The notes beneath the pieces are model-generated. The model saw nothing but the letters and a program-made list of their open reading frames with translations, was not told the origin of the DNA and did no database searches. From CAYYIS01 sp964470965 (GTDB lineage Bacteria > JAAXHH01 > JABIQT01), in assembly GCA_964470965.1 (NCBI GenBank), contig CAYYIS010000024.1, positions 1 to 64,000 of the forward strand: 64,000 nt of DNA, read 5' to 3'. Shown here one piece after another: positions 28,899-38,092 of this stretch (position 1 is its first letter; each line of letters opens with the position of its first letter). The position numbers were made by a program, and so were the translations under genes.

Positions 28899-30371
28899 AT
28901 GAGTACTGATCCCGGGATACATACGCGGACCCTGTGGGGACACCCGATCGGTTTGTCGACGCTCTTTTTCACAGAACTGTGGGAGCGGTTCAGCTATTAC
29001 GGCATGCGGGCGATCCTCATTCTATTCCTGACGGATACGGAACACGGTGGATTTGCCATGAGTTCCGAGACGGCTGGAGTGATATACGGCCTTTACACTG
29101 CCGCCGTATATCTTGTGGCGTTGCCGGGCGGGTGGATCGCTGACCGGTTGATCGGTCAGCGCAACGCGATTTTCATCGGCGGACTAATCATCGCCGCCGG
29201 CCATTTCAGCCTGGCGATAATCGGTGAAATTCCGTTTTATCTGGGGCTGACATTGATAGTCGTGGGAACAGGCTTGCTCAAGCCGAACGTCAGCGCAATC
29301 GTGGGTGGGCTGTATCCTGATGGCGGCGCTCGGCGGGACGCCGGGTTTTCGATCTTTTACATGGGCATAAACCTGGGCGCATTCGTCGGACCGCTGGTCT
29401 GCGGGTACCTGGGCCAGAACATCAACTGGCATCAGGGATTCGGCGCTGCTGGAGTTGGAATGGTTGTCGGTTTACTGTTTTACAGAAATGGGCTGAAATA
29501 TCTGGGGAATGTCGGAACCGCACCTGAAGAGCACCCTGATATAATCGCCGGAAATTGGAAAAAGTTTTTCGGAGGTCTGGGCACTATAGCGCTTGTGGCG
29601 GTCGCACTGTTCGGTATTCAAACCGTGCTGCCTTTTACGCTTGAAGATGTCGGCGTCGGCCTGGGCTATTCGGTGATTGTCATCGCAATTCTTTACTTTG
29701 CATATGTTCTCATTCTCGGAGGGTTACACAGTGACGAAAAAAAACGCGTCGTAGTGATTTTCTTCCTGTTTATCGGAGCGGCGCTATTCTGGTCTGGCTT
29801 CGAACAGGCAGGGTCGGGTCTTAATTTGTTCGCGGAACGACTGACGAATATGACCATCGGCGGCTTTGACGCACCGTCGAGCTGGCTTCAGTCGGTCAAC
29901 CCGCTGTTCATCATCATTCTGGCGCCGGTATTCAGCTGGCTCTGGGTCGCACTCATGCATCGTGAGCCATCGATACCGGCAAAGTTCGCATTTGGCCTGG
30001 TTCTGCTGGGAGTCGGCTTCCTGGTCATCGCCTGGGGGGCGACGTACACATCTGAAGAGGGTCCGGGTGTCAGCCCTGCCTGGCTGATCGTCACTTATTT
30101 CTTCCACACGGTCGGCGAGTTATGTCTGAGTCCGGTCGGTCTGAGCAGCATCACCAAACTGGCGCCCAGCAAATATGTGGGCCAGATGATGGGAATCTGG
30201 TTCATGGGCGCGGCGCTGGGGAATCTGTTCGCGGGACTGATCGGTGGCAAATTCGAATCACTGCCGCTGGCCGTCCTGTTCTTCACCGTTGCTACGGTCG
30301 CTGTCTTTTCGGGACTCCTGTTCGCAATATTCAGTAAACCGATCAAAAAGCTGATCGGTCGAGAGGTATAG
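28899..30371 (+). CDS. Proton-dependent oligopeptide transporter (POT/PTR family)
   Basis: 490 aa with about 12-14 helices. PTR2 signatures: LFFTELWERFSYYGMRAIL near the N-terminus and FSIFYMGINLGAFVGPLVCG. Imports di- and tripeptides with protons across the inner membrane. Start ATG 28899 has GGAGG upstream; the longer frame from 28863 is less likely. It faces away from the M16/M14 peptidase run and fits with it functionally. Confidence 0.93.
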   Translation: MSTDPGIHTRTLWGHPIGLSTLFFTELWERFSYYGMRAILILFLTDTEHGGFAMSSETAGVIYGLYTAAVYLVALPGGWIADRLIGQRNAIFIGGLIIAAGHFSLAIIGEIPFYLGLTLIVVGTGLLKPNVSAIVGGLYPDGGARRDAGFSIFYMGINLGAFVGPLVCGYLGQNINWHQGFGAAGVGMVVGLLFYRNGLKYLGNVGTAPEEHPDIIAGNWKKFFGGLGTIALVAVALFGIQTVLPFTLEDVGVGLGYSVIVIAILYFAYVLILGGLHSDEKKRVVVIFFLFIGAALFWSGFEQAGSGLNLFAERLTNMTIGGFDAPSSWLQSVNPLFIIILAPVFSWLWVALMHREPSIPAKFAFGLVLLGVGFLVIAWGATYTSEEGPGVSPAWLIVTYFFHTVGELCLSPVGLSSITKLAPSKYVGQMMGIWFMGAALGNLFAGLIGGKFESLPLAVLFFTVATVAVFSGLLFAIFSKPIKKLIGREV

Positions 30372-30378
30372 ATGAGTA

Positions 30379-30585
30379 TTGGTAAGAGAAGTCACTTTGG
30401 GGATTAACAGTGTCAATGGCCAGGTCCCCGAGGGTAAGTACACGATGATTTTCGGTGCTACGGACGTTCCTGGGTTATATGTAGAAGGCGCCCTCGCTGT
30501 GGCAGACCTGATCATGACAGAGGTTACGAACCAACCCGAATACGGCTTCACCGCATCCCATACGTACCCGATATACAAACACTAA
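30379..30585 (+). CDS. Small hypothetical ORF or gene remnant
   Basis: 68 codons from a TTG start, 7 nt after the POT stop, with no clear SD. The sequence (KYTMIFGATDVPGLYVEGA, NQPEYGFTASHTYPIYKH) looks protein-like but I do not recognise it. It could be the C-terminal relic of a larger enzyme lost by deletion. Convergent with the CorC-type gene 9 nt away. Confidence 0.35.
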   Translation: MVREVTLGINSVNGQVPEGKYTMIFGATDVPGLYVEGALAVADLIMTEVTNQPEYGFTASHTYPIYKH

Positions 30586-30594
30586 CTGAAAGAC

Positions 30595-31941
30595 CTATTT
30601 TTCATCAGTTTCTTTTTCACTCACCTGTTCGATTAATAACCGCAACACCCGTTGTGGTTCGGCATCCAGAACCGTCAGTCGATGACGTCCCACCACCACC
30701 TCCTCGCCCTTTTGCGGAATGTGGCCCATCACGCCGATTATCACACCGGCAATGGTATCCGCTATGATTTCTCCCGGCACTTCGAACTCGATGGCGTCGA
30801 TCACCCGTTCCACGGGGCAGTTGGCCTCGGCCTCATAACGGTGAACACCTTTACGGATGAGCGGCGGTTTCTCACTGTCGAACTCATCTTGAATCGGTCC
30901 GACTACCTGCTCAATAACATTTTCCAGGGTGATCATCCCAGACACGACTCCGTATTCGTCGACCAGGATGGCAATTACGGTCTGGCGGCGCTGGAATTCC
31001 ACCAGTAAAACATCCAGCCTGATGGTTTCCGGCAGAAATAGAGGATCGCGAGCTAGTTCGACCAGTTGGGTAAATTCCGGCTGGGTGTGCATGGCGTGAA
31101 ACATGTCCTTTGCATGGACGATCCCGAGAATATGGTCCAGATCTTCTTCACACAGCGGAAAACGGGTATGTCCGGATTCTACCGCAATACGGAGCTTATC
31201 TTCCATGGAATCATACCGATTCAGGTAGACGATCTCCTGTCGGGGCGTCATATATTTTCGTGCCGGTTTTTCTTCCAGGTCGAGCACATTTTCCATCAAT
31301 GACAGTTCACGCCGGGTCACGTGGCCGCCGTCCGCTGCGTTGATGAACATCAACCTCAATTCTGTTTCGGTGGCATTCTCTCCATGATCAGAGACAAGAG
31401 GCACACCGACGGCTCGGAGCATAAGGTTGCTGCTGGCGTTTACCAGCCAGATGAACGGCCGGAATGTTTTGTAGAATCCGATCAGTGGCACGCTGACCGA
31501 CAATGCGGTGGGCCGTGATTTTTGAATGGCCAGCATTTTGGGTACCTGTTCCCCCACTGTGATGTGAAGGAAGGTAATGATACCGAACGCGATCGGCAAC
31601 GCAACGAAATGCGCCGATTCAGGGGGCAGGTTAAAGGACAGTACGACCGGTTCCAACATGCCCGCCACCTGTACCTCTCCGTACCAACCGAGACCGAGAC
31701 TGGCCAGAGTGATACCGAGCTGGCAGGCAGACAGATAGGAATCCAGCCTCTTCAGTATATGATCGGTAATTTGCCCAAGCCGACTGCCCTCCTGTGCCAG
31801 CGACTCGATTTCACTCTGTCGGACTTTTACAAGTGCAAATTCCGCCGCCACGAAAAATCCATTGGCGGCGACCAGAGCGATGATAAGAATGATATCCCAG
31901 ATCAAGGATGAAGCTCCCGGTAATTGTGGCAAGAAAAGCAT
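30595..31941 (-). CDS. CorC/HlyC-type membrane protein with CBS domains
   Basis: 448 aa. N-terminal DUF21 (CNNM) region with helices (IILIIALVAANGFFVAAEFALVKVRQSEIE), a CBS pair around residues 210-340 (RKYMTPRQEIVYL, ILVDEYGVVSGMITLENVIEQ) and a C-terminal CorC_HlyC domain (GEIIADTIAGVIIG, GRHRLTVLDAEPQRV). Members are implicated in Mg2+/Co2+ export rather than haemolysis. It follows the glycosyltransferase gene by 56 nt. Confidence 0.9.
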   Translation of the reverse strand: MLFLPQLPGASSLIWDIILIIALVAANGFFVAAEFALVKVRQSEIESLAQEGSRLGQITDHILKRLDSYLSACQLGITLASLGLGWYGEVQVAGMLEPVVLSFNLPPESAHFVALPIAFGIITFLHITVGEQVPKMLAIQKSRPTALSVSVPLIGFYKTFRPFIWLVNASSNLMLRAVGVPLVSDHGENATETELRLMFINAADGGHVTRRELSLMENVLDLEEKPARKYMTPRQEIVYLNRYDSMEDKLRIAVESGHTRFPLCEEDLDHILGIVHAKDMFHAMHTQPEFTQLVELARDPLFLPETIRLDVLLVEFQRRQTVIAILVDEYGVVSGMITLENVIEQVVGPIQDEFDSEKPPLIRKGVHRYEAEANCPVERVIDAIEFEVPGEIIADTIAGVIIGVMGHIPQKGEEVVVGRHRLTVLDAEPQRVLRLLIEQVSEKETDEK

Positions 31942-31997
31942 GGTGACTATAAAGGCACGAACGTTCTATCGCATACAGCAAAACAGGAAAATCATGT

Positions 31998-33020
31998 TCA
32001 GGCCACACAGAAGAAATCGACACCTTCTACGATGTCGAGGCCTAAAAGCCTCTCACGAATCAACTGCCTCGCTCCTCGTGATGCCACAGCGACAAGCAGC
32101 ACCGGATGCCGGAAACCCGTCCAGATACCGGCCAGGTCGTCGGGGGACGACACAGGAATGCCCCGAAGGGTACCGCCGATTTTGTCTTCGTTGATATCTA
32201 TAAACACCCGTGGTGACCGATCGCTTCCGATCAGGTGTTTGGACAACCTTCGACCGGTCTGTCCGGCACCCCAAATAATCAGCTCCTCATAATCTCTCAG
32301 AAGACCATCCGCCAGAAAATGCGCCTTAGCTTTAATGAAATTTTCCACGGAGTACCGGCTATCCGTACGCGTGGCCCGTTGATCATGATCACGCCAGTAG
32401 AGCAGCACTTCCGGTACTTTCTCAAATCGTTTACCGGCAGCACTGTATCTGAGCCACAGATCATAATCCTCCGGCCAGCCGCATTCCCGGTAACCGGCTA
32501 ATGCAAGCAACTCCTCACGCCGTACCATGGCGGAAGGGTGGGCAATGGGACTTTCGATAAAAATTTCCCGATTGATATCCTGATGGTGAATTAAACCATT
32601 GAGCCACGTCTCATAGATTCGCATACCCTCCCCAACCGAACCTTCAGCGATGGTTTCCACGAGGCAGCTGGCCACGCTTACGTCGGCCCGGGAGGATAAC
32701 AGAGCTACCTGCTTTTTCAATCGATCGGGGTGCATCAGGTCATCGGCGTCCATCCGTGCGATGTATTCGCCGCGACACAGAGAAAGTCCGGTATTGAGGG
32801 TATCTATCAATCCCCGATGTGGCTGGGACGAGATAATCAGACGCCTTTCGCGGAGATACCAGTTTTCCAGTAAACCCAGACTCCCGTCTTCTGAACCGTC
32901 GTCTACGGCGACGATCTCGAAGGAGTCGAATGTCTGATTCCGAATGCTCTGGAGCGTTTCTGGCAGGGTGTCCGCCGCGTTGTAAACAGGCATTAAGACG
33001 GACACAAGTGGGGCTGTCAT
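31998..33020 (-). CDS. Family 2 glycosyltransferase fused to a C-terminal Rossmann-like domain
   Basis: 340 aa. The GT-A domain (1-230) has VSVLMPVYNAADTL, VDDGSEDGS and the metal-binding ARMDADDLMHP. From about 245 a second domain begins EELIIWGAGQTGRRLSKHL and continues VFIDINEDKIGG and VLLVAVASRGARQLIRERL, like the nucleotide- or sugar-binding N-terminal domain of PglD-type proteins. No signal peptide. Likely adds sugar to a cell-surface glycan; the extra domain may bind a nucleotide sugar. It lies 15 nt after the protoporphyrinogen oxidase gene. Confidence 0.85.
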   Translation of the reverse strand: MTAPLVSVLMPVYNAADTLPETLQSIRNQTFDSFEIVAVDDGSEDGSLGLLENWYLRERRLIISSQPHRGLIDTLNTGLSLCRGEYIARMDADDLMHPDRLKKQVALLSSRADVSVASCLVETIAEGSVGEGMRIYETWLNGLIHHQDINREIFIESPIAHPSAMVRREELLALAGYRECGWPEDYDLWLRYSAAGKRFEKVPEVLLYWRDHDQRATRTDSRYSVENFIKAKAHFLADGLLRDYEELIIWGAGQTGRRLSKHLIGSDRSPRVFIDINEDKIGGTLRGIPVSSPDDLAGIWTGFRHPVLLVAVASRGARQLIRERLLGLDIVEGVDFFCVA

Positions 33021-33035
33021 TACGTTATTCCTGCG

Positions 33036-34466
33036 CTACCGGATGGCCCGTTCCATTACCCGTTCGGCCGCTGACTCACCGGATCGAACACAATCCGGCA
33101 GACCGACACCAGAATAGGCGTTGCCCATAAGCGACAATCCTTCATGATGGGCTGCGAGCGATTGGATTTGTTCCACCTGCTGCGTATGGCCGACTATATA
33201 CTGTGGCATTGAAAGCGGCCAACGGGTTACCATCGTCCACATCGGGTCTTTAACGATACCTATCAGATCGTGTAATTCCTCAAGCGCCACGCGGCAAATA
33301 TCTGCATCTTCCAAATCGTAAAGATGCGCCTGCATGGTACCGCCAACGAAAACTCGCAGGAGTACTTGTCCGTCGGGCGCTCTATTGGGAAACTTCACGC
33401 TGCAGAAAGTGGCGGCAATAATGTTCCGGCCCTCGATCTCGGGGACCACAAAGCCGAACCCATCCAACGGGTGCGGGATATCTTCCCGGCGGAAAGCGAA
33501 ATTGACGACTGCGGAAGAAGCGTAGGGGATGGCGGAAAGTCGTTTGGACAATCCGACGTCGTAATCTTTGAGCAGTGATGAAGCACTATATGCGGGGAGG
33601 GCTATCATCACATCATCAGCATCAAAGGACGCCCCACTCCCCGTTTTCACCTGCCATTCGGCGCCGAGACGTCGAATATCGGAAACCTTTTCGTTCAGAT
33701 GAAGGTTGTTTGCCGGTATTCTGGCCACCATCTCATCGATGATTGTCTGCATGCCGCGGTCAAACGAGACCATCATGCTGTAACGTGCCCCGGAATCCGC
33801 GGCGCCGTTCCTTTGACTCCGTTTCGCAGCGGCTGCCCGCTGTTCCCGCCACATGGCTTTGATGACGCTGCCGTGGTTCTGTTCCATATCTAGAAAGCGA
33901 GGCATAGTGGCGCGCAGACTGAGGTTTTCTGGATCGCCCGTGTAGATTCCGCCGATCAACGGCTGGGCGACACGCTCCAGCGCCTCACTTCCGAGACGCC
34001 GCCGTACGAAAGACGCCAGACTCTCATCCCCGCCAGGTTCGGCACGCGGCAAGACCAGGTCGAGTGCCATCCGGAGCTTTCCGGACCAGGAGAAAAGAGA
34101 GGAGGTAACGAATGGCCGGAACTTCGAGGGGGCCATCATCAGGAACCCTTCGGGCAACTGATGCAATTCGCCCCGGTAGACGATATAAGTGCGCCTGTTC
34201 TTACTGTCGGAAGGGATCACACGATCGGTGATGCCTATCCGTTTACACAGATCCAGAAGCCAGGGTTTGGTGGACAGAAAAGAATCCGGCCCTTTTTCAA
34301 CGAGGAAGCCGTCCCGTTCAATCGTCTGGATCGTGCCACCGACCCGATCCCTGGACTCAATGAGTTTTACATCGAGTTGTGAAGGATCTTCCTGCAATTC
34401 CAACAGCCGATGGGCGGCGCTTAACCCGGTGATGCCGCCGCCTATAATGATCACGCGATGAGCCAT
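33036..34466 (-). CDS. hemG: Protoporphyrinogen oxidase (FAD, HemY/PPO type)
   Basis: 476 aa flavoprotein: FAD-binding RVIIIGGGITGLSAAHRLLE at the N-terminus, DRVGGTIQTIERDGFLVEKGPDSFL (PPO-type), and the C-terminal LSLMGNAYSGVGLPDCVRSGE. Oxidises protoporphyrinogen (or coproporphyrinogen) IX in haem synthesis. It lies downstream of uroporphyrinogen decarboxylase on the same strand, 127 nt apart; ferrochelatase is not in between as it often is. Whether it works on the copro- or protoporphyrin route is not decided by sequence alone. Confidence 0.93.
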   Translation of the reverse strand: MAHRVIIIGGGITGLSAAHRLLELQEDPSQLDVKLIESRDRVGGTIQTIERDGFLVEKGPDSFLSTKPWLLDLCKRIGITDRVIPSDSKNRRTYIVYRGELHQLPEGFLMMAPSKFRPFVTSSLFSWSGKLRMALDLVLPRAEPGGDESLASFVRRRLGSEALERVAQPLIGGIYTGDPENLSLRATMPRFLDMEQNHGSVIKAMWREQRAAAAKRSQRNGAADSGARYSMMVSFDRGMQTIIDEMVARIPANNLHLNEKVSDIRRLGAEWQVKTGSGASFDADDVMIALPAYSASSLLKDYDVGLSKRLSAIPYASSAVVNFAFRREDIPHPLDGFGFVVPEIEGRNIIAATFCSVKFPNRAPDGQVLLRVFVGGTMQAHLYDLEDADICRVALEELHDLIGIVKDPMWTMVTRWPLSMPQYIVGHTQQVEQIQSLAAHHEGLSLMGNAYSGVGLPDCVRSGESAAERVMERAIR

Positions 34467-34593
34467 GTATTGTATTAAATCCGCAGAATCCTAAAACCCT
34501 TGGTTAAAACCTGTGAGGTGCCAATATAACACTTTTTCAGATTATGTCCATCTAATCGTCTCATGGATGTTTAATTGTCGGATTATATTCCCG

Positions 34594-36114
34594 TTACATG
34601 CGATATTCATGCACCACATCGATCAGGGCCGCCACGCTATCTTCAGGAGTGCCTGGCAGGATACCATGGCCCAGATTGAAGATATGTCCGGCGCGCCCCT
34701 CCGCCTTGTGCAAAATTTCTTTTGCACGTTTTTCGATTTCCTTGCGTGAGGCAAACAGAATCAACGGATCCAGGTTGCCCTGGACCGGCGTTTCGTAGCC
34801 CAAACGGGAACGGGCTTCGGAAAGGTCTACCCGCCAGTCGATTCCGATAACGGTGCCACCGGCTTCCTGCATCAGTTTAAGCAGTGCACCCGTTCCCGTA
34901 CCGAAGTGTATGGCGGGTACATTGGGTGTTAGATGTGAGAAAATGTAGCTGACATAGGGCATCACGAACTCGCGGTAGTCGTCCGGTGACAGGCAGCCAA
35001 CCCAGCTGTCGAACAACTGTACAGTCTGTGCACCTGCTGCGATCTGTTCGTTCAGGTAGGCGGTGACACCTCTTGCGAGTTTCGCCATGAACGCATGCCA
35101 GGTACCCGGGTCATCATACATCATCAACTTTGTCTGCTGGTAATTCCGGGATGCGCCCCCCTCGATGGCATAGGCTGCCAGCGTAAACGGGGCGCCCGAA
35201 AATCCGATGAGTGGAATCGCGGGTGGCAGTGCCCGCCGTGTCATGCGGATGGCCTCGTAGACATACGACAGGGCCTGGACATCCACTTCAGGGATCTGGT
35301 CCACGGGGGAATGCAAGGTGAGCGGATTATGGATAACTGGACCGGTACCGGTCAGGTACTCCAGATCGAAACCCATGGGTTGGAGGATCGGCAGGATGTC
35401 GGAAAAAATTATAGCGGCATCTACGCCCAGCCGTTCCGTGGCCATCAAGGTGACTTCCGCGGCCAGTTCAGGCGTCTTGCAGAGGTCGAGAAATCCACCC
35501 GCCGAACTTCGTAAATGATGGTATTCACGCTGGTACCGACCGGCCTGGCGCATCAGCCAGATCGGGGTGTAGTCCACCGGCTCTCCGCGACAGGCTTTCA
35601 GGAAAGCGGATTCTTCGTAGGAGTTGTGCCGGTCTTCAACGAGCGGCCACACCATATCCGTTCGTCGCCAGCAGGTGGTGTCTATGCCGGCGTCTACGGC
35701 AGACTGTTTCTTCAATACCAGATGATTACAGATTCGGGCAACGGCGGCAATCAGGTCGGGGGCCTGTAAACGATTGGAGTCAAAATCACTGCTGATAGAA
35801 AACTTTTGGAGCGCATCGGTGGTATCCGTGTCCATGGAACCGATTACGATTCGGCGCAGGACGTCCCGTATGCTTTCCAGTTGATCCTGTTTGGACGCAT
35901 AATTAAACGCTTGGCTGACAGCGTCAGCAGACAGACACAGCATCACGTCAACCTTTCCTGCCATCATCCGGTCTGTAACGCCGGCGATAGAGCTTTCAAC
36001 ATCACGCAAGGCGACCAACGGTATGCCGCTGAACCGATAGATTTCGGATACAATTTCCTCAGTTTTTTCCTCCGCAAATACTGCGACACAAAGATTCTGA
36101 AAATCGAACGACAT
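34594..36114 (-). CDS. hemE: Uroporphyrinogen decarboxylase with N-terminal HemD-like domain
   Basis: 506 aa, about 160 longer than normal HemE. The HemE part starts near residue 167: PIWLMRQAGRYQREYHHLR, GFSGAPFTLAAYAIEGG, DSWVGCLSPDDYREF, VQGNLDP and FNLGHGILPGTPEDSV. Residues 1-135 resemble one lobe of uroporphyrinogen-III synthase (VDVMLCLSADAVSQAFNYA, then RRIVIGSMDTDTTDALQKF and LQAPDLIAAVARI). HemD makes the substrate of HemE, so a fusion makes sense, but a single lobe may not be catalytic. Continuous frame, no frameshift seen. Confidence 0.9.
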   Translation of the reverse strand: MSFDFQNLCVAVFAEEKTEEIVSEIYRFSGIPLVALRDVESSIAGVTDRMMAGKVDVMLCLSADAVSQAFNYASKQDQLESIRDVLRRIVIGSMDTDTTDALQKFSISSDFDSNRLQAPDLIAAVARICNHLVLKKQSAVDAGIDTTCWRRTDMVWPLVEDRHNSYEESAFLKACRGEPVDYTPIWLMRQAGRYQREYHHLRSSAGGFLDLCKTPELAAEVTLMATERLGVDAAIIFSDILPILQPMGFDLEYLTGTGPVIHNPLTLHSPVDQIPEVDVQALSYVYEAIRMTRRALPPAIPLIGFSGAPFTLAAYAIEGGASRNYQQTKLMMYDDPGTWHAFMAKLARGVTAYLNEQIAAGAQTVQLFDSWVGCLSPDDYREFVMPYVSYIFSHLTPNVPAIHFGTGTGALLKLMQEAGGTVIGIDWRVDLSEARSRLGYETPVQGNLDPLILFASRKEIEKRAKEILHKAEGRAGHIFNLGHGILPGTPEDSVAALIDVVHEYRM

Positions 36115-36229
36115 CTGATTGCTCCCATGCCCAACGCCATAGTGATAATTAGGTCAAATTCCATCCTTATCATACGCGAAACAGTCTGGATAGGCAATAT
36201 AATTCATGGGGCTACAGAGGTATTTCCTC

Positions 36230-36258
36230 TTGACAAATGAAAGAGGTATCTGTAACAC
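36230..36258 (+). promoter_or_regulatory. Possible promoter for the OppA-like gene
   Basis: TTGACA (36230-36235), 17-bp spacer, TAACAC (36253-36258, three of six consensus bases). The -35 is perfect but the -10 is weak. About 80 bp before the chosen start. Confidence 0.3.
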
Positions 36259-36339
36259 ACCACACGTCAACGTCGAAAACCGTCTTATCTACCACAATCA
36301 ACATGAATTGTGCCAACGCCGCGGGAGGAAAATCCCTTT

Positions 36340-38010
36340 ATGTTTCATTATTCATCAAAGCTGGCTGCCGTTTGCTTTGTCCTTGTCACCATTACTATGC
36401 TCCGGGTCGGTGAAAGCCACACGCAAAATACCGGGCCAACCAATTCAGCCGGGAAGGTGCTACCGGCGGATGCGGCGCCTTTATCACAGCAGGTGGTGCG
36501 ATTCATGAGTCCGGAGCCCAGGACTCTCGATTCCAGTATCAACGATTACGATACGGAATCCACGATCATTCCGTTTGAGCCGCTGCTGCGCAGAGATGAA
36601 AACTGGATGCCCGTGCCCGGTGCCGCCGATTCCTATCAGTCCTCGGAAGATGGAAAGACCTGGACGTTCCAGATGCGTTCCGGTGCAAAATGGAGCGATG
36701 GGCGACCGGTGACCGCCCATGATTTCGTGTATTCTTTCCGGAGGATGGTCAACCCCGGTGAGGCCAATCCGTACGCCGGTTTTTACTACGACATCAAAAA
36801 CGCCCAGGCGATCAATCGAGGCGACATTAAGGATCTGGCCCGGCTGGGTGTACGGGCTGTCGATGATCTGACGCTGGTGATAGAGACCGAGAACGCCGCG
36901 CCGTACCTGCCCTACATCGTCTCGTACGGTAGCGCGTTTCCAGTGCCGAAATGGCAGGTTGAGAAGTACGACAGGAAGTGGACGTTGTTGGGCAACATCG
37001 TTTCTAACTCCGGGTTTAAACTGGGTGACTGGGTCAACGGCAGCCACATGACATTCGTGCCGGACCCCAACTATAACGGTCCCCACAAACCGTATGTGGA
37101 AAAAGTCATTCACCCTTTTCGGGAGGCCGCGACGGCGACCATCCTGCCTTACGAAAACGATGAAGTTGATATAGAGGTGGTGGATATAACCGACTTGGAT
37201 CGTATTGAAAAAGATCAGCAGTTGAGCCGTGATCTCGTAAAGGTGGCGGCGCGGGCGTCCTGGTACCTGTTTTTCCGGACGAAGCAACCTCCTTTTGATG
37301 ACATCAGGGTCCGCGAGGCCTTTGCCCGGGGCATCAACCGGGAGGCGATCAGCCGGGTGATCCTGCGCGGCACCGCGGTTCCTGGATATTCGATGATTCC
37401 GCCCGAATTTACGGAGTACAGCGGTGATGCGTTAAAATCGGCCCAGGCATACGATCCCGCCCGTAGCAAGCAACTGATGCGAGAGGCCGGTTATCCCAAC
37501 GGTCGTGGTTTTCCCAGGCAGGAGATGTGGCTGCGGGCTCCGACGCCGTCCGTAAATCTGGTGGGGCAGGCGATCACAAGCATGCTCAAGGACAATCTGG
37601 GAATTGACACAACGATTCGCACAGCCGATCGAACGATGTATATGAACGACCTATACAACTGGCGCAGGAACCTTGGTTTCATCGTGTTCTACGCAGACTA
37701 CCTGGATCCGCGCAATATGCTCGATATGATATGGCACTCCCAGCCACAGGGATTCAGCAGGTCGGACTGGAGCAATCCGGAGTTCGACAGGCTGGTGGAA
37801 GAAGCAGCTGCGGAACTTGATCCGGAACGACGTAAATCGTTGTACCGACAGGCTGAGAAGATCATGGTCGAAGATTATGCCGGTGCTTTCCTGTACCACC
37901 CGGTGAATCTGGAGTTGCGTAAGCCTTGGATCAAAGGGTACACGATTAATCCCGACGGTATATCCGGCACATTGGATTATACAAAGATATATATTTCGAA
38001 AGACCGGTAA
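36340..38010 (+). CDS. Peptide ABC transporter substrate-binding protein (OppA-like, SBP family 5)
   Basis: 556 aa from ATG 36340, with an export signal (SSKLAAVCFVLVTITMLRVGESHTQ). SBP5 features: SPEPRTLDSSINDYDTES, FEPLLRRDENW, TWTFQMRSGAKWSDGRPVTAHDFVYSFRRM and NINREAIS-like GINREAISRVI. Binds oligopeptides in the periplasm for an Opp/Dpp importer. No permease or ATPase gene is adjacent, so it must work with a transporter encoded elsewhere. An in-frame GTG at 36310 would spoil the signal peptide; GGGAGG is 11 bases from ATG. Confidence 0.9.
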   Translation: MFHYSSKLAAVCFVLVTITMLRVGESHTQNTGPTNSAGKVLPADAAPLSQQVVRFMSPEPRTLDSSINDYDTESTIIPFEPLLRRDENWMPVPGAADSYQSSEDGKTWTFQMRSGAKWSDGRPVTAHDFVYSFRRMVNPGEANPYAGFYYDIKNAQAINRGDIKDLARLGVRAVDDLTLVIETENAAPYLPYIVSYGSAFPVPKWQVEKYDRKWTLLGNIVSNSGFKLGDWVNGSHMTFVPDPNYNGPHKPYVEKVIHPFREAATATILPYENDEVDIEVVDITDLDRIEKDQQLSRDLVKVAARASWYLFFRTKQPPFDDIRVREAFARGINREAISRVILRGTAVPGYSMIPPEFTEYSGDALKSAQAYDPARSKQLMREAGYPNGRGFPRQEMWLRAPTPSVNLVGQAITSMLKDNLGIDTTIRTADRTMYMNDLYNWRRNLGFIVFYADYLDPRNMLDMIWHSQPQGFSRSDWSNPEFDRLVEEAAAELDPERRKSLYRQAEKIMVEDYAGAFLYHPVNLELRKPWIKGYTINPDGISGTLDYTKIYISKDR

Positions 38011-38016
38011 TCCCTG

Positions 38017-38045
38017 TTGACATTCCGGAATAAGCCTTCTACATT
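38017..38045 (+). promoter_or_regulatory. Sigma-70-type promoter for the Gfo/Idh gene, with overlapping direct repeat
   Basis: TTGACA (38017-38022), exact 17-bp spacer, TACATT (38040-38045, four of six). The nonamer ACATTCCGG occurs at 38020-38028 and 38041-38049, 21 bp apart (two helical turns), covering both promoter boxes, so it could be a regulator site. Confidence 0.55.
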
Positions 38046-38092
38046 CCGGCCATCGGAGTATAGACGTACCTAACAGAATCTTGGAGATTGTT

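Noticed and set aside
30595..31941. Haemolysin toxin
   Set aside because: The DUF21, CBS pair and CorC_HlyC layout belongs to ion-transport-related proteins; the haemolysin name is historical.
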